Below, one piece after another: positions 34,366 through 44,487 of a stretch of 64,000 nucleotides of DNA. Where the stretch lies: contig NZ_KV795256.1 in NCBI RefSeq assembly GCF_001808955.1, positions 313,755 through 377,754 on the forward strand, written 5' to 3'. How positions within the stretch are numbered: position 1 is the first letter of the stretch; the number at the start of each line of letters is the position of its first letter. Under the pieces are notes generated by a model. The model saw only the letters and a list, made by a program, of their open reading frames with translations, did not search any database and had not been told where the DNA came from. This stretch comes from Rothia sp. HMSC078H08 (GTDB lineage Bacteria > Actinomycetota > Actinomycetes > Actinomycetales > Micrococcaceae). The translations under genes and the position numbers were made by a program.

Positions 34366-35154
34366 GTGACCTCGCAACCTACTATTCCCGCCAACCCCCT
34401 CGAAAACACCCCGAGCTACCCCACGTGGGTGACCGATGAGCTTCTGCGCGACTACTACGACACCGAATGGGGTATGCCCGTCACCGATGAGCGGGGACTC
34501 TTCGAAGCCCTGAGTCTCGAGGCTTTTCAGGTTGGGCTCTCCTGGCGCACGATTCTTGCCCGCCGTGAGGCATTTCGTCACGCTTTCGAGGGTTTCGATC
34601 CCGAACGCGTGGCTGCGTTCACCGACCGGGATGTTGCGCGGCTCCTCCAGGACGAAGAGATTATCCGTAACGAGCGGAAGATTCGCGCGGTCATCTCCAA
34701 TGCGCAGCTGACCCTTCGGATGCGTGAGCTTGCCGCCACGCAGCGTGACGCATCCGCGGAGGATATTCGTCTTCCCCTTATCGCTCCCTCTTCTGCCCCG
34801 ACCAATACGGATAGCGTTGAGGCGCCGAATACCCGCCGTCGTCGAGTTCGTACGCTCAGCGATGAAGATCTGGACCGGATGCGCGAGCGCACCCTATCCG
34901 ACGGCACGCGTGTACCGGGCGGGCTACCGGCGTGGCTGTGGTCCTTCGCGCCGCACGAGACTATCGCGCCGCATACCCTGCAGGATATTCCTACCGATAC
35001 ACCCGAGTCCGCGCTTCTTGCCAAATCTTTTAAAGCTCTAGGAGGTGTGTTCTTGGGTCCGGTGACTGCCTATGCGCTCATGTGCGCGGTCGGCATGGTG
35101 GATGCGCACCTGGTGGACTCGCATCGGCGCGGCTGTTCGGGGCTCTTTACCTAA
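34366..35154 (+). CDS. tag: DNA-3-methyladenine glycosylase I
   Basis: Excises 3-methyladenine from alkylated DNA. The 262-residue protein has the family core: YYDTEWGMPVTDER, LEAFQVGLSWRTILARREAF and FGLF-equivalent C-terminal GPVTAYALMCAVGMVDAHLV. Two of the zinc ligands known in E. coli Tag are not conserved: the N-terminal Cys (here in SYPTWV) and the first His (here Tyr in YYDTEWG). A loop of about 40 residues rich in Thr, Pro and Arg is inserted around residues 125-175. The GTG start at 34366 has GAGAGGAG upstream. Confidence 0.88.
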   Translation: MTSQPTIPANPLENTPSYPTWVTDELLRDYYDTEWGMPVTDERGLFEALSLEAFQVGLSWRTILARREAFRHAFEGFDPERVAAFTDRDVARLLQDEEIIRNERKIRAVISNAQLTLRMRELAATQRDASAEDIRLPLIAPSSAPTNTDSVEAPNTRRRRVRTLSDEDLDRMRERTLSDGTRVPGGLPAWLWSFAPHETIAPHTLQDIPTDTPESALLAKSFKALGGVFLGPVTAYALMCAVGMVDAHLVDSHRRGCSGLFT

Positions 35155-35206
35155 GCCCCCTCGCCCTAAGCTCCCCACGCTCGGCGTGCTCGCGTCTAAG
35201 GGCGCA

Positions 35207-35250
35207 GAAAAGCCGCGCGCCACTTCGTAGAAGTAAGCACGCGGCTTCTA
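35207..35250 (-). terminator. Terminator between tag and the DUF1304 gene
   Basis: AGCCGCG (35211-35217) pairs with CGCGGCT (35240-35246), with an inner ACTTC/GAAGT stem, and TTTT follows on the minus strand. It also lies past tag and may be bidirectional. Confidence 0.7.
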
Positions 35251-35290
35251 TACGTTGAGAGGTTCCGCTCTGAATTAGATCGTCACAGGG

Positions 35291-35680
35291 TTAGATCATC
35301 ACGAAGAGGAAAATCAGCGCCAGCAGCGGCGGGGTCAGCTGAATCAGTGCCGGCTTGCGCTTATCCGGGGAGGTGAGGAACAGGTAGACACCGGCAATCG
35401 CCATGGAGCCCAGGCCTGCGAACATGAGTGCCACACCTACCTGCGGGGAGCCGAACCAGAAAGCGAGCAGACCGGTTGCGGCGATCCAGGCGAGCATCAG
35501 GTTGTACAGGCCCTGGTTTGCTGCCATCTCCTTGGTAGACTCGGCGAATTCTTCGGTCATTCCGAAGGTTTCGCGACCCTTAGGCTTAGTCCAGAGGAAG
35601 GATTCGATAATCCAGATGTACACGTGAATAGCGATTGCTACGAAGGCAAAAACGGTGGTGACCGTTGCGAGTGCCTGCAT
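35291..35680 (-). CDS. DUF1304-family membrane protein
   Basis: A 129-residue integral membrane protein with four hydrophobic helices. The family pattern is present: HVYIWIIESFLW near residues 19-30, then GLYNLMLAWIAATGLL near 57-72, and a C-terminal LLALIFLFVMI. Biochemical role unknown. AAGGAG lies before ATG 35680. It is downstream of the lactate permeases on the same strand but separated by 270 bases and a hairpin. Confidence 0.85.
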   Translation of the reverse strand: MQALATVTTVFAFVAIAIHVYIWIIESFLWTKPKGRETFGMTEEFAESTKEMAANQGLYNLMLAWIAATGLLAFWFGSPQVGVALMFAGLGSMAIAGVYLFLTSPDKRKPALIQLTPPLLALIFLFVMI

Positions 35681-35862
35681 TGTTTCTCCTTGAGTAGTAG
35701 GTCATCTGTTAGCCGTGTGTCTCACGTAGCGGGCGAGCGAGTAACGCACAGATAACAGCCGGGCTGCCTCTCCTGTGCACGTCTCCGGTGTGTGGGCACA
35801 AATACTAATTCTACCCCTACCTCGTGGTTTGTCTGCTTTCTGTTCCGTGGACCCCAGGATAC

Positions 35863-35902
35863 GGCGAACGCTCGCCACGACGTTACGTCGCAACGAGCGT
35901 TC
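35863..35902 (-). other. Nested hairpin downstream of lctP copy 3
   Basis: GAACGCTCG (35866-35874) and CGAGCGTTC (35894-35902) enclose a second stem CGAC/GTCG. There is no T tract, so termination would not be a classic intrinsic event. Located 50 bases past the permease stop. Confidence 0.5.
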
Positions 35903-35952
35903 AGCCCATCTTTCCGGTTCTTCCTCGAAGACAGGAAAAGTCGCTTAAAAGC

Positions 35953-37575
35953 CTAGTGCACGATGAGCGTGAGCAGGTACGTCCAAATGCACAGCAGTAC
36001 CAGCAGGAAGAGACTGTACTTGATGGTTATGGAGGTAACCTTCGACTCCTGCCCTGCCTCGTTCACGGCGGCAACCGCCACCGCAATCGACTGCGGGGAC
36101 ACAATCTTGCCCATCACACCACCGGAGGTATTGGCTGCAACCAGCATGGCGGGGTCTACACCAATCTGATGCGCGGTGCTTGCCTGCAGACCGGCGAAGA
36201 GCACGTTGTTGTTGGTCACCGAACCGGTCACGAACACGCCAACCCAGCCGATTATGGGCGAGAAGAGCGGGAAGAGCGCACCCGCGGTAGCTACCGCCAG
36301 AGCGATGGAGGAGGTCATGCCCGCGTAGTTCATGAGGTTTGCTACGGACATGACCAGGCAAATCATGTAGATGGGTTTCTTCAACTGCTGCCATGCACCG
36401 TTAAGCTCCTGCAGAGTCTCACGGACGGTAATTTTCGAGGTGAACGCAGAGAGCAGAGCCGCCACCAGAATGGCGGTACCCGCCGCACCCAGGATGTTCC
36501 AGTTGAAGACCGCGTGGATAGCCAGGCCTTCACCGTCGCCAATCTGATGGTGGATACCGGGCACATGGAAGCTCAGGTTTGCAAAGCCCAGGGCTCCGTT
36601 ATGGTCAAAGACGGGGCGCAGCACGGTGGACCAGAGCAGGATGGTGATGGAAAGGAAGATGAAGGGGCTCCAGGCGCTCGCAACTTCGCGCAGGCTGTAC
36701 GTCGGTTCGTCCTGCGCGGAGAGCTCTTCCAGAGTCGGTGCGGTGGGCTCGCGATAGACGTGCTTGGGCTGCCAGAAGTGCATCACGACCGCCAGGAACA
36801 CCAGTCCGACAAGGGGCGGCAAAATGCCGATGAGCTCGGGGTCCTGCAGGACCCACAGCATGATGCTCTGCAAGCCAGAAATCACGATACCGGTTGCGAG
36901 CGCTACTAAGCCTACCTCACGAATGCCGCGCAGACCGTCCTGAATAGCGACCACGAGCACGGGTACGAGGGCCGCAAAAATCTGCAGGACCCAAACCATC
37001 TGGTTGGATAGGTGCCCCAGGTCTACGTTACCGATAGCGGCACCGGTGGTCACAGGAATACCGACCGCACCGTAGGCGCCCACGGTGGCGTTAGCGACCA
37101 GGGAGAGCATAGCGGCTTTGAGCGGGTTGAAACCCAGGGCAACCAGTAGCGCTACAGAAATAGCAATCGGGATGCCGAAGCCCGCCGCGCCCTCAATAAA
37201 CCCGGCAAAGCAGAGGGCGATGAGTAGCACCTGGATGCGCTGGTCCGCTGAGATTGAGGAGACAGAGGACCTCACGATGGCGAATTTTCCGCTGCGCACC
37301 GCGATACGGTAGAGCCACACTGCCATGAGCACAATCCATGCAATAGGCCATAGCGCTGAGAGGAATCCGTAGAAAATAGAACCTGCGGCTGCTGTCCAGG
37401 GCAGGTGGAAGACTCCGAGTGCGATACACAGGGTCAGGGCTAGGGTGATTAGCGCTGATTTGATGCCGCTGAGTTTGAAAACCGTGAGGCAGAGTAGAAA
37501 AAGGATAATGGGAGATGCCGCTACGAGTGCAGAGAGCACCGGGGAGTTGAGGGGATCGTAGGTTTGCGACCACAT
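35953..37575 (-). CDS. lctP: L-lactate permease, copy 3
   Basis: A 540-residue LctP-family symporter with about 13 hydrophobic helices importing lactate with protons. Family motifs include QTYDPLN at the N terminus, GFIEGAAGFGIPIAI near residues 130-145, and TGSVTNNNVLFAGLQ near 430. The ATG at 37575 is preceded by GAGGAAGGA. It is one of three tandem paralogues, the most diverged of the three, with a distinct segment after the central loop (YSLREVASAWSPFIFL). A perfect 10-bp hairpin lies in its leader. Confidence 0.92.
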   Translation of the reverse strand: MWSQTYDPLNSPVLSALVAASPIILFLLCLTVFKLSGIKSALITLALTLCIALGVFHLPWTAAAGSIFYGFLSALWPIAWIVLMAVWLYRIAVRSGKFAIVRSSVSSISADQRIQVLLIALCFAGFIEGAAGFGIPIAISVALLVALGFNPLKAAMLSLVANATVGAYGAVGIPVTTGAAIGNVDLGHLSNQMVWVLQIFAALVPVLVVAIQDGLRGIREVGLVALATGIVISGLQSIMLWVLQDPELIGILPPLVGLVFLAVVMHFWQPKHVYREPTAPTLEELSAQDEPTYSLREVASAWSPFIFLSITILLWSTVLRPVFDHNGALGFANLSFHVPGIHHQIGDGEGLAIHAVFNWNILGAAGTAILVAALLSAFTSKITVRETLQELNGAWQQLKKPIYMICLVMSVANLMNYAGMTSSIALAVATAGALFPLFSPIIGWVGVFVTGSVTNNNVLFAGLQASTAHQIGVDPAMLVAANTSGGVMGKIVSPQSIAVAVAAVNEAGQESKVTSITIKYSLFLLVLLCIWTYLLTLIVH

Positions 37576-38039
37576 GAGAGTGGTATGTCCTTCCTCGCCG
37601 CAGGGTGTACCTACAGCGGTTTGGATGCCGCTGTAGGGTGCGTCCGCCTGCCCTTATGGGGTAGCACGAGGCGTAACCTCACGACGCCTCTACCGCTGAG
37701 GGTCCCTGAACGTGAAAGGCGTAGCAACATCATGTGTCTGTGTTGTAGCCTTGGCTGAAGGCAGGGGGCGCGGGGAAGGATATTTCCACGATGCGGGGCG
37801 TTGGTTCTCTCGTTGGAGGCCTCGAAGCTAAAAGTTCCTTAGCTCGTGCTCTCGCCTACGGCGCCAATGCCCACTGAGAACTGTATCACTGTGGCATGTG
37901 GGTCCTTTGCTAGGTACTGGGTGCTTTTACAGTGTGAAACGCTAGTTAAGAGTCATTACGATTTAGCTCTTGTCGGTAATTTTTCTCCGGTCAATCCCTT
38001 TCTGCTACCCGAGCCAAACCTATACGGCGGCAGATAAGA
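37576..38039 (-). promoter_or_regulatory. Leader of lctP copy 3 with a hairpin
   Basis: No gene is supportable in this interval. CCTACAGCGG (37610-37619) and CCGCTGTAGG (37628-37637) form a perfect 10-bp stem 35-60 bases before the start codon. It has no T tract, so it is an operator or mRNA structure rather than a terminator. Confidence 0.5.
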
Positions 38040-38082
38040 CAAAGCCCCCTCCCCGACCGCACGGGTCGAGAAGGGGGCTTTG
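38040..38082 (-). terminator. Terminator after lctP copy 2
   Basis: Long GC-rich stem CAAAGCCCCC.../...GGGGGCTTTG with a small loop, ending in CTTTGTCTT on the minus strand. Confidence 0.85.
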
Positions 38083-38148
38083 CATCAGAATCATCAGGGG
38101 TTCAGCGTCATGCCGCTATCTGCCCTGGTGTGAGGCTCACGAATGGCT

Positions 38149-39771
38149 TTAGCCAGCCATGAGCGAGAGGGCGAAGGACCAGACGCAGACCAGGCCCAGC
38201 AGAATAGCGCTGTACTTGATGGACATGGAGGTAATCTTCGATTCCTCGCCTGCGCTGTTCACAGCCGCCGCCGCAATCGCGATGGACTGCGGGGAGACAA
38301 TCTTACCCATCACGCCACCGGCGGTGTTTGCGGCAACAAGCAGGGTCGGGTCAACAGCGATCTGGGCTGCGGTGGTGGACTGCAGGCCCGCGAAGAGCAC
38401 GTTAGCATTGGTCACGGAGCCGGTCACGAACACGCCAATCCAACCGATGATCGGGGACAGCAGCGGGAAGACCGGGCCGGCTGCCGCGAGCGCCAGAGCG
38501 ATGGAGGTGGTCATACCGGCATAATTCATGACGTTCGCGACGGACATGACCAGGCAGATCATGAGGATCGGCATCTTCAGCTGGTTCCAGGTACCGCCGA
38601 GTTCTTCGAAGGCTTCGCCCCAGCTGATATTCGAGGTCAGGATGGTGATGAGTGCCGCTACCAAAATTGCGGTGCCGGATGCGCCCAGGGTGTTCCAGGA
38701 GAACATCGCGGTCACGGTCTTGCCGGCACCGGTGGTGATGGCTTCGTGAATGCCGGGGATGGGGAATGCCAGGGTTGCAGCGCCGAGCAGGCCATTGGTT
38801 GCGAAAATCGGCTTCAGGGCAGTGGACCAGAGCAGGATGGTTGCGGAGAGGAAGATGAAGGGGCTCCACGCCTTAACAATCTCGCCGCCGGTGTGCTTGA
38901 CGTTCTGCTGTGCCTGGGCTTCTTCGAGGTTGGGCGCGGTGGGTTCGCGGAAAATGTGCTTGGGCTGCCACTTCTGCATGATGAGTGCCAGTGCTACCAG
39001 GGACAGCAGCGGCGGGATGATGTCGACCAGTTCGGGAGAGCCGAGCAGCGTCAGGATAGCTGCCTGACCGCCGGAGAAGATGACGCCGGTCATGAGCGCT
39101 ACGAGACCGACCTCGCGGATGCCGCGCATACCGTCCTGGATTGCGACCATCAGCAGCGGCACGAAGGCGACGAAGATCTGCAGTACCGGAACCATGCCTG
39201 CGGACAGGTGCGCGGTGTCCAGGCCGCCGACCTTAGCTGCGGTGGTCACGGGAATACCGATAGCGCCGTATGCGCCGGATGCGGCGTTGGCTACCAGCGC
39301 CAGCATGGATGCTTTGAGGGGGTTGAAACCCAGGGATACCAGCAGTGCAGCAGAGATAGCGATCGGGATGCCGAAGCCTGCCGCGCCTTCGATGAAGCCA
39401 CCGAAGCAGAAGGCAATCAGCAGCACCTGGATGCGCTGATCGTTCGAGATGGAGGAGACAGATGCCCGCACAATGTCGAAGTTACCGGCGCGCACGGCGA
39501 TGCGGTAGAGCCACACCGCCATGAGTACGATCCAGCCGATGGGCCATGCGCCCGAGAGGAAGCCAGAGAGGATGGAACCGGCGCCTGCGGTGATAGGCAG
39601 GCCGAAGATGGCACAGCCGATGATGAGGGTGGTGCCGAGGGTCAGCAGCGCTGATTTGAGACCGCTGAGTTTCAGGACGGTCAGGCCCAGCAGGAAGAGA
39701 ATGATGGGCACTGCGGCAACCAGTGCGGAGAGCACCGGTGCGTTTAGCGGGTCGTAGGTTTGCTGCCACAT
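38149..39771 (-). CDS. lctP: L-lactate permease, copy 2
   Basis: A 540-residue paralogue with the same signatures as copies 1 and 3: QTYDPLN, GGFIEGAAGFGIPIAI and TGSVTNANVLFAGLQ. It is much closer to copy 1 (for example KIVSPQSIAIAAAAVNS and KHIFREPTAPNLEE) than to copy 3. The frame is open to 39849, but ATG 39771 begins the conserved N terminus and has AAAGGAA upstream. A hairpin followed by TTTTT lies in the leader about 90 bases ahead, so expression may be attenuated. Confidence 0.92.
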   Translation of the reverse strand: MWQQTYDPLNAPVLSALVAAVPIILFLLGLTVLKLSGLKSALLTLGTTLIIGCAIFGLPITAGAGSILSGFLSGAWPIGWIVLMAVWLYRIAVRAGNFDIVRASVSSISNDQRIQVLLIAFCFGGFIEGAAGFGIPIAISAALLVSLGFNPLKASMLALVANAASGAYGAIGIPVTTAAKVGGLDTAHLSAGMVPVLQIFVAFVPLLMVAIQDGMRGIREVGLVALMTGVIFSGGQAAILTLLGSPELVDIIPPLLSLVALALIMQKWQPKHIFREPTAPNLEEAQAQQNVKHTGGEIVKAWSPFIFLSATILLWSTALKPIFATNGLLGAATLAFPIPGIHEAITTGAGKTVTAMFSWNTLGASGTAILVAALITILTSNISWGEAFEELGGTWNQLKMPILMICLVMSVANVMNYAGMTTSIALALAAAGPVFPLLSPIIGWIGVFVTGSVTNANVLFAGLQSTTAAQIAVDPTLLVAANTAGGVMGKIVSPQSIAIAAAAVNSAGEESKITSMSIKYSAILLGLVCVWSFALSLMAG

Positions 39772-39859
39772 TGGGGCGGGTGTTCCTTTCGGTCTGTGTG
39801 TATTAGCGGTCGCTTCTTCCGGTACGGCGCCTGCGCTGTATGGAAGCATTAGGCCGCAT

Positions 39860-39905
39860 AAAAACCGATGGCCCCGGTCCTTGCGTCGTGGATGGGTCCA
39901 TCGGT
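39860..39905 (-). terminator. Possible attenuator in the lctP copy 2 leader
   Basis: On the minus strand ACCGATGG (39905-39898) pairs with CCATCGGT (39871-39864) and is followed immediately by TTTTT. It lies upstream of ATG 39771 and well past the separate terminator of copy 1, so it may be a conditional terminator. The remaining bases to 40160 hold no gene. Confidence 0.55.
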
Positions 39906-40159
39906 GAAGCGTGATGGTCTTGAGCTGCCGGGCGTTTGGTTGTATGACGTGGCGATATGCCGAGGCAATATACCGGGGCGCGGCGGCGGTGAGCGGAACC
40001 TTTCCCTCTCACTAGGTGCTCTTGACTTTATCTGTCTAAGCTAACAGGTCTTCCTCGAGACTTCAGGATAGGGTGACCTTAAGTGTGCACAAATGAAACT
40101 TATGTGCATAATTGCGCTCCTTAGCCACAAACCTCCTCCCCAGCACACAAACACAGACG

Positions 40160-40195
40160 CGCAAAAGCCCCTCCTACCGAAGTAGAAGGGGCTTT
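40160..40195 (-). terminator. Terminator after lctP copy 1
   Basis: 13-base arms (40164-40176 with 40183-40195) pair with one wobble, followed by TTTTGC on the minus strand. Confidence 0.85.
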
Positions 40196-40264
40196 CGCTC
40201 AACCGTGTCGCGGGCACCTTACCTTCAGAGAAGGTAGGCTACACGCATCGGGTTCTCACGCTGT

Positions 40265-41902
40265 TTAGATGCCGACCAGAGACAGGACGTAAACCCAAAC
40301 ACAGGTGATAGCCAGCAGAGCTGCACTGTACTTGATCGCCATGGAGGTAATCTTCGATTCCTCGCCGGAGCTGTTCACAGCAGCAGCTGCAATTGCGATG
40401 GACTGCGGGGAAACGATCTTCGCCATCACACCACCAGCGGTGTTAGATGCAACCAGCAGGGTCTGGCTGACGCCAATCTGCTGTGCGGTGGTAGCCTGCA
40501 GGCCTGCAAAGAGGATGTTGTTGTTCACCACGGAGCCGGTCACGAACACGCCAATCCAACCGATAATCGGGGACAGCAGCGGGAAGATTGCGCCCACAGC
40601 GGCAACAGCCAGTGCGATGGAGGTAATCATACCCGCGTAGTTCATGACGTTAGCAACGGACATGACCAGGCAAATCATGAGGATCGGGGTCTGCAGCTGC
40701 TTCCAGGTGCCGCCGAGCTCCTCGATAGCCTCACCCCAGCTAATAGAGGAGGTCAGGATGGTGATGATGGTAGCCACCAGAATTGCGGTACCGGATGCGC
40801 CCACAATGTTCCAGGTGTAGGTCACGTCGATAGGCTTGGGGGTTGCAACAATCGGTGCCGCCTGCGAGATGCTCTGGTGCAGCCAGGGCAGGGGGAAGGA
40901 GATGTTGGTGAAGCCGAGCGCGCCCTTAGCAGCGAAGAGGGGCTTCAGAGCGGTGGACCAGAGCAGAATCACGACGGACAGGTAGACGAAGGGGCTCCAA
41001 GCCTTGAGGATTTCGCCGCTGGTGTGCTTGACGCTCTGCTGAGCCTGAACTTCTTCCAGGGAGGGAGCGGTGGGCTCGCGGAAGATGTGCTTGGGCTGCC
41101 ACTTCTGCATGACCAGTGCCAGAGCGACCAGTGCCAGCAGCGGCGGGATGATGTCAACGAGCTCGGGGTTACCCAGGGTTGCGAGCAGAACGGACTGGCC
41201 ACCGGAGTAGATAACGCCGACCATGAGAGCTACCAGACCGACTTCGCGGATACCGCGGATGCCGTCCTGAATAGCCACGAGCAGTACGGGGATGAGAGCT
41301 GCGATGATCTGGATAACCAGGACCAGCTCGGTGGACAGACCGTGCAGGTCCACGCCACCGCGGGTTGCTGCGGTGGTCACGGGGATACCGATAGCGCCAT
41401 ATGCGCCGGAGCTCACGTTAGCAATCAGTGCGAACATTGCAGCCTTGAGCGGGTTGAAGCCCAGGGACACGAGCAGTGCAGCACAGATAGCAATCGGGAT
41501 ACCGAAGCCTGCAGCACCTTCAAGGAAGCCGCCGAAGCAGAATGCAATCAGCAGCATCTGGATGCGCTGGTCGGTAGAGATGGAGGAGATGGAGGAACGA
41601 ACGATTTCGAAGCCGCCGGAACGCACGGAAATGCGGTAGAGCCACACTGCCATGAGAACGATCCAGCCGATGGGCCACATGCCCGAGAGGAAACCGTAGA
41701 GGATGGAGCCTGCACCTGCGGTGACGGGCATACCGAAGATAGCGCAACCGATGAGGAGAGCTAGAACGAGGGAGATAACGGCAGATTTAATACCGCTGAG
41801 CTTCAGGACGGTGAGGCCCAGAAGGAAGAAAATAATCGGGACTGCTGCTACAAGTGCGGAGAGCGCGCTCGAGTTCAGCGGGTCGTAGACTTGCTGCCAC
41901 AT
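40265..41902 (-). CDS. lctP: L-lactate permease, copy 1
   Basis: A 545-residue LctP symporter, nearest to copy 2. It carries QVYDPLN, GGFLEGAAGFGIPIAI and TGSVVNNNILFAGLQ. A slightly longer central loop (LHQSISQAAPIVATPKPIDV) distinguishes it. ATG 41902 has AAAGGAA eleven bases upstream. It is transcribed first of the three, with its own leader and terminator, so the copies look like separate units rather than one operon. Confidence 0.92.
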   Translation of the reverse strand: MWQQVYDPLNSSALSALVAAVPIIFFLLGLTVLKLSGIKSAVISLVLALLIGCAIFGMPVTAGAGSILYGFLSGMWPIGWIVLMAVWLYRISVRSGGFEIVRSSISSISTDQRIQMLLIAFCFGGFLEGAAGFGIPIAICAALLVSLGFNPLKAAMFALIANVSSGAYGAIGIPVTTAATRGGVDLHGLSTELVLVIQIIAALIPVLLVAIQDGIRGIREVGLVALMVGVIYSGGQSVLLATLGNPELVDIIPPLLALVALALVMQKWQPKHIFREPTAPSLEEVQAQQSVKHTSGEILKAWSPFVYLSVVILLWSTALKPLFAAKGALGFTNISFPLPWLHQSISQAAPIVATPKPIDVTYTWNIVGASGTAILVATIITILTSSISWGEAIEELGGTWKQLQTPILMICLVMSVANVMNYAGMITSIALAVAAVGAIFPLLSPIIGWIGVFVTGSVVNNNILFAGLQATTAQQIGVSQTLLVASNTAGGVMAKIVSPQSIAIAAAAVNSSGEESKITSMAIKYSAALLAITCVWVYVLSLVGI

Positions 41903-42439
41903 GGTTTATTGCGTTCCTTTCCACGCCCACGGGGGCGGGATCGAGTTGTGCCGTAAAACCTTCCCAGCGACGCTTGTGGCGGCGTGTGTGCCGTGTGTTG
42001 CAGGTGCGTGCACCTAGCTGTTTTATGCGTTATGGGCGCTATCCTCTGGGGATATATGCCTTCACTTGGGTTCGTGTTGGTTTTGCGGCTATGAAATTCA
42101 GTGTGTATGAAGTCGTGTTTTAGTCACAGAAACCTAAATATTCCTTGATTTGTCAAGGGAAATTCAGTGCCAAAGCTAAAATTTCTGACCGCTAAAACGC
42201 GATTCCTTGTGTACCCAATGTACCACCCATCACCCACAAAATCGGGCATATTCCAACATTTAGATCGAAGCTCATAATTGCACACTAACCTAAAGACCCA
42301 CCGCTTTACAGGTGCAATGCCGGCCCCTCCCCCGCCATCCCAAGGAAGAGAGCGCCCTTCAGTGCTTCCAGCCGTGTATTTGGCACCGACTCCCGTATTT
42401 CCCCATCCAAGCAAGCAAAACAAAAACCACTAAACGGCA
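41903..42439. other. Gene-free region upstream of lctP copy 1
   Basis: I see no supportable gene. Small hairpins such as AGGTGCGTGCACCT near 42011 lie in the permease leader. The half next to the tRNA is AT-rich and featureless. Confidence 0.5.
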
Positions 42440-42476
42440 TACAAAAAGCTCCGGAAGGAAAACCTTCCGGAGCTTT
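42440..42476 (-). terminator. tRNA-Pro terminator
   Basis: Perfect 14-bp stem (42445-42458 with 42463-42476), AAAA-type loop, then TTTTTGT on the minus strand, immediately past the tRNA. Confidence 0.92.
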
Positions 42477-42481
42477 ATCTG

Positions 42482-42555
<74 letters not shown>

Positions 42556-42795
42556 ATTCGTTATTCACGATATTGTTTTCAAGGTTTCCCCTGAACACTC
42601 GAATAACTATACCGGGCTTTTAACCCCCGCGCAAGCCAGAATCCCTATTTTTAGAAAAAATCTTAAAAATCTTTTCCTCACGGATTTTTCGTGCAGATTT
42701 TCCGCACAGAATCCAGCGCGCGGGAGCCAAGCCTAGCACAAGCCTAGCAAGGGAGCCAGCCCAGCAACACGGCACCAAGCAGGTACGTACCGCTA

Positions 42796-44376
42796 CTAGC
42801 GGCGGCCGCTCTTGCCCTTCTTAGCCTTCGCGCTCTGACGCTCACCCAGGGAACGGCGCTCACGCACACGCATCGAAATCTCAATCGGAGTACCCGTGAA
42901 ATCAAAAGTCTCACGCAAACGACGCATAATGAAGCGACGGTAACCCGGGTCCAAGAAGCCGGTAGTAAAGAGCACGAACTTCGGCGGACGCGAAGACACC
43001 TGAGTACCGAAGAGAATACGCGGCTGCTTACCACCACGCAGCGGGTGCGGATGCGCGGCCACAATCTCGCCCAGGAACGCGTTCAGGCGACCGGTCGGAA
43101 TACGCGAATCCCACGACTCCAGCGAGTGCTCCAGGGCGGGCACCAGCTTGTCCTTGTGCCAGCCGGTCTTCGCCGAAATGTTCACGCGAGGAGCCCACTG
43201 CACGTGCGCCAGGTCGCGCTCGATCTCGCGCTCAAGCATGTAGCGGCGGTCCTCATCGAGGGTATCCCATTTATTGAATGCCAGGACCATCGCACGACCC
43301 GAATCAATCACGGTCTGCACGATACGCACGTCCTGCTCAGAGATCGGCTCGGAAACATCCAGCAGCACCACGGCAACTTCAGAACGCTCCAGAGCAGTCT
43401 GAGTACGCAGCGAAGAGTAGAACTCCGCGCCCTTAGCCATGTGCTGACGACGGCGAATACCCGCGGTATCCACGAAACGCCAGGGGTAGCCGCCCAGCTC
43501 AATAATCTCGTCAATCGGGTCACGAGTCGTACCAGCCAGGTCGTTCACCACGGCACGCTCAGAACCAGCCAGCTTGTTCAGCAGCGAAGACTTACCCACG
43601 TTCGGGCGACCCACCAGAGCCACACGACGCGGGCCGCCCAGCGCCTCCGGCTGAGCGAACTGCGAGTGCTCCGGCATGACCTCAAGAATCTCGTCCAGGG
43701 CATCCGCCAGGCCGCGACCGTGCAGACCCGACACCGGGAACGGCTGACCCATACCCAGCGACCAGAGGTTATAAATCTCCGGCTCCAGGTGAGCGTCATC
43801 AATCTTGTTAGCAATCAGAACGATCGGCTTCTTCACGCGGCGCAGCATACGCACAATCTGCTCATCCGAAGCGGTCACACCCACGCGGGCGTCAACCACC
43901 AGGACCACAACATCGGCCTGCTCCACAGCAATCTCAGCCTGCTCAGCAACCTGAGCGTCAATACCGCGAGCGTCAGACTCCCAACCACCGGTATCAACCA
44001 GGGTGAAGCTCTTACCCAGCCACTCAGCCTTATAGGACACGCGGTCACGAGTCACACCCGGCTTATCCTCAACCACCGCTTCACGGCGGCCCAGAATACG
44101 GTTAATGATGGTCGACTTACCCACGTTCGGGCGGCCAACAATCGCCACTACCGGATCAGCGAGCTGCTCTTCCTCTTCCTCAATGTCGAAGCCCCAAGCA
44201 CCCAGCAGGGCGCGGTCCTCTTCATCCAGGTCGTAGTCCTCAAGACCCTCAAGAAGAGCCTGAGCACGCTGATCAGCAGTCTCATCATCAATCTCAGCGA
44301 GGCGCTCGATAACGTCGTCCTCGCCACCGCCCAGGTACTTATCTTCGTAATCGTCGCGGATAGCGTCCTCAGCCAT
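42796..44376 (-). CDS. der: Ribosome-assembly GTPase Der (EngA)
   Basis: Double GTPase needed for 50S subunit maturation. The 526-residue protein has an acidic extension of about 75 residues, then two G domains, each with GRPNVGKS (followed by TIIN and SLLN), [14 protein letters not shown] switch motifs and NKID/NKWD. A KH-like C-terminal domain ends in a Lys/Arg-rich tail. ATG 44376 is chosen for AAAGGA six bases upstream. It is last in the parA-scpA-scpB-rluB-tyrA-cmk-der series, an order shared with mycobacteria. Confidence 0.95.
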   Translation of the reverse strand: MAEDAIRDDYEDKYLGGGEDDVIERLAEIDDETADQRAQALLEGLEDYDLDEEDRALLGAWGFDIEEEEEQLADPVVAIVGRPNVGKSTIINRILGRREAVVEDKPGVTRDRVSYKAEWLGKSFTLVDTGGWESDARGIDAQVAEQAEIAVEQADVVVLVVDARVGVTASDEQIVRMLRRVKKPIVLIANKIDDAHLEPEIYNLWSLGMGQPFPVSGLHGRGLADALDEILEVMPEHSQFAQPEALGGPRRVALVGRPNVGKSSLLNKLAGSERAVVNDLAGTTRDPIDEIIELGGYPWRFVDTAGIRRRQHMAKGAEFYSSLRTQTALERSEVAVVLLDVSEPISEQDVRIVQTVIDSGRAMVLAFNKWDTLDEDRRYMLEREIERDLAHVQWAPRVNISAKTGWHKDKLVPALEHSLESWDSRIPTGRLNAFLGEIVAAHPHPLRGGKQPRILFGTQVSSRPPKFVLFTTGFLDPGYRRFIMRRLRETFDFTGTPIEISMRVRERRSLGERQSAKAKKGKSGRR

Positions 44377-44487
44377 GCGCATTCCTTTCTCTACCCGCCC
44401 CACGCCCAACCCAAAGGTCAGCACGCGAGCGCGGCTCAACGTCTTCGCGAGAGCGGCTGCACCACTCCCCCAGCGTTTCGGCGGGGC

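Noticed and set aside
42124..42423. 99-codon minus-strand ORF near the tRNA
   Set aside because: No ribosome-binding site or plausible composition; likely chance.
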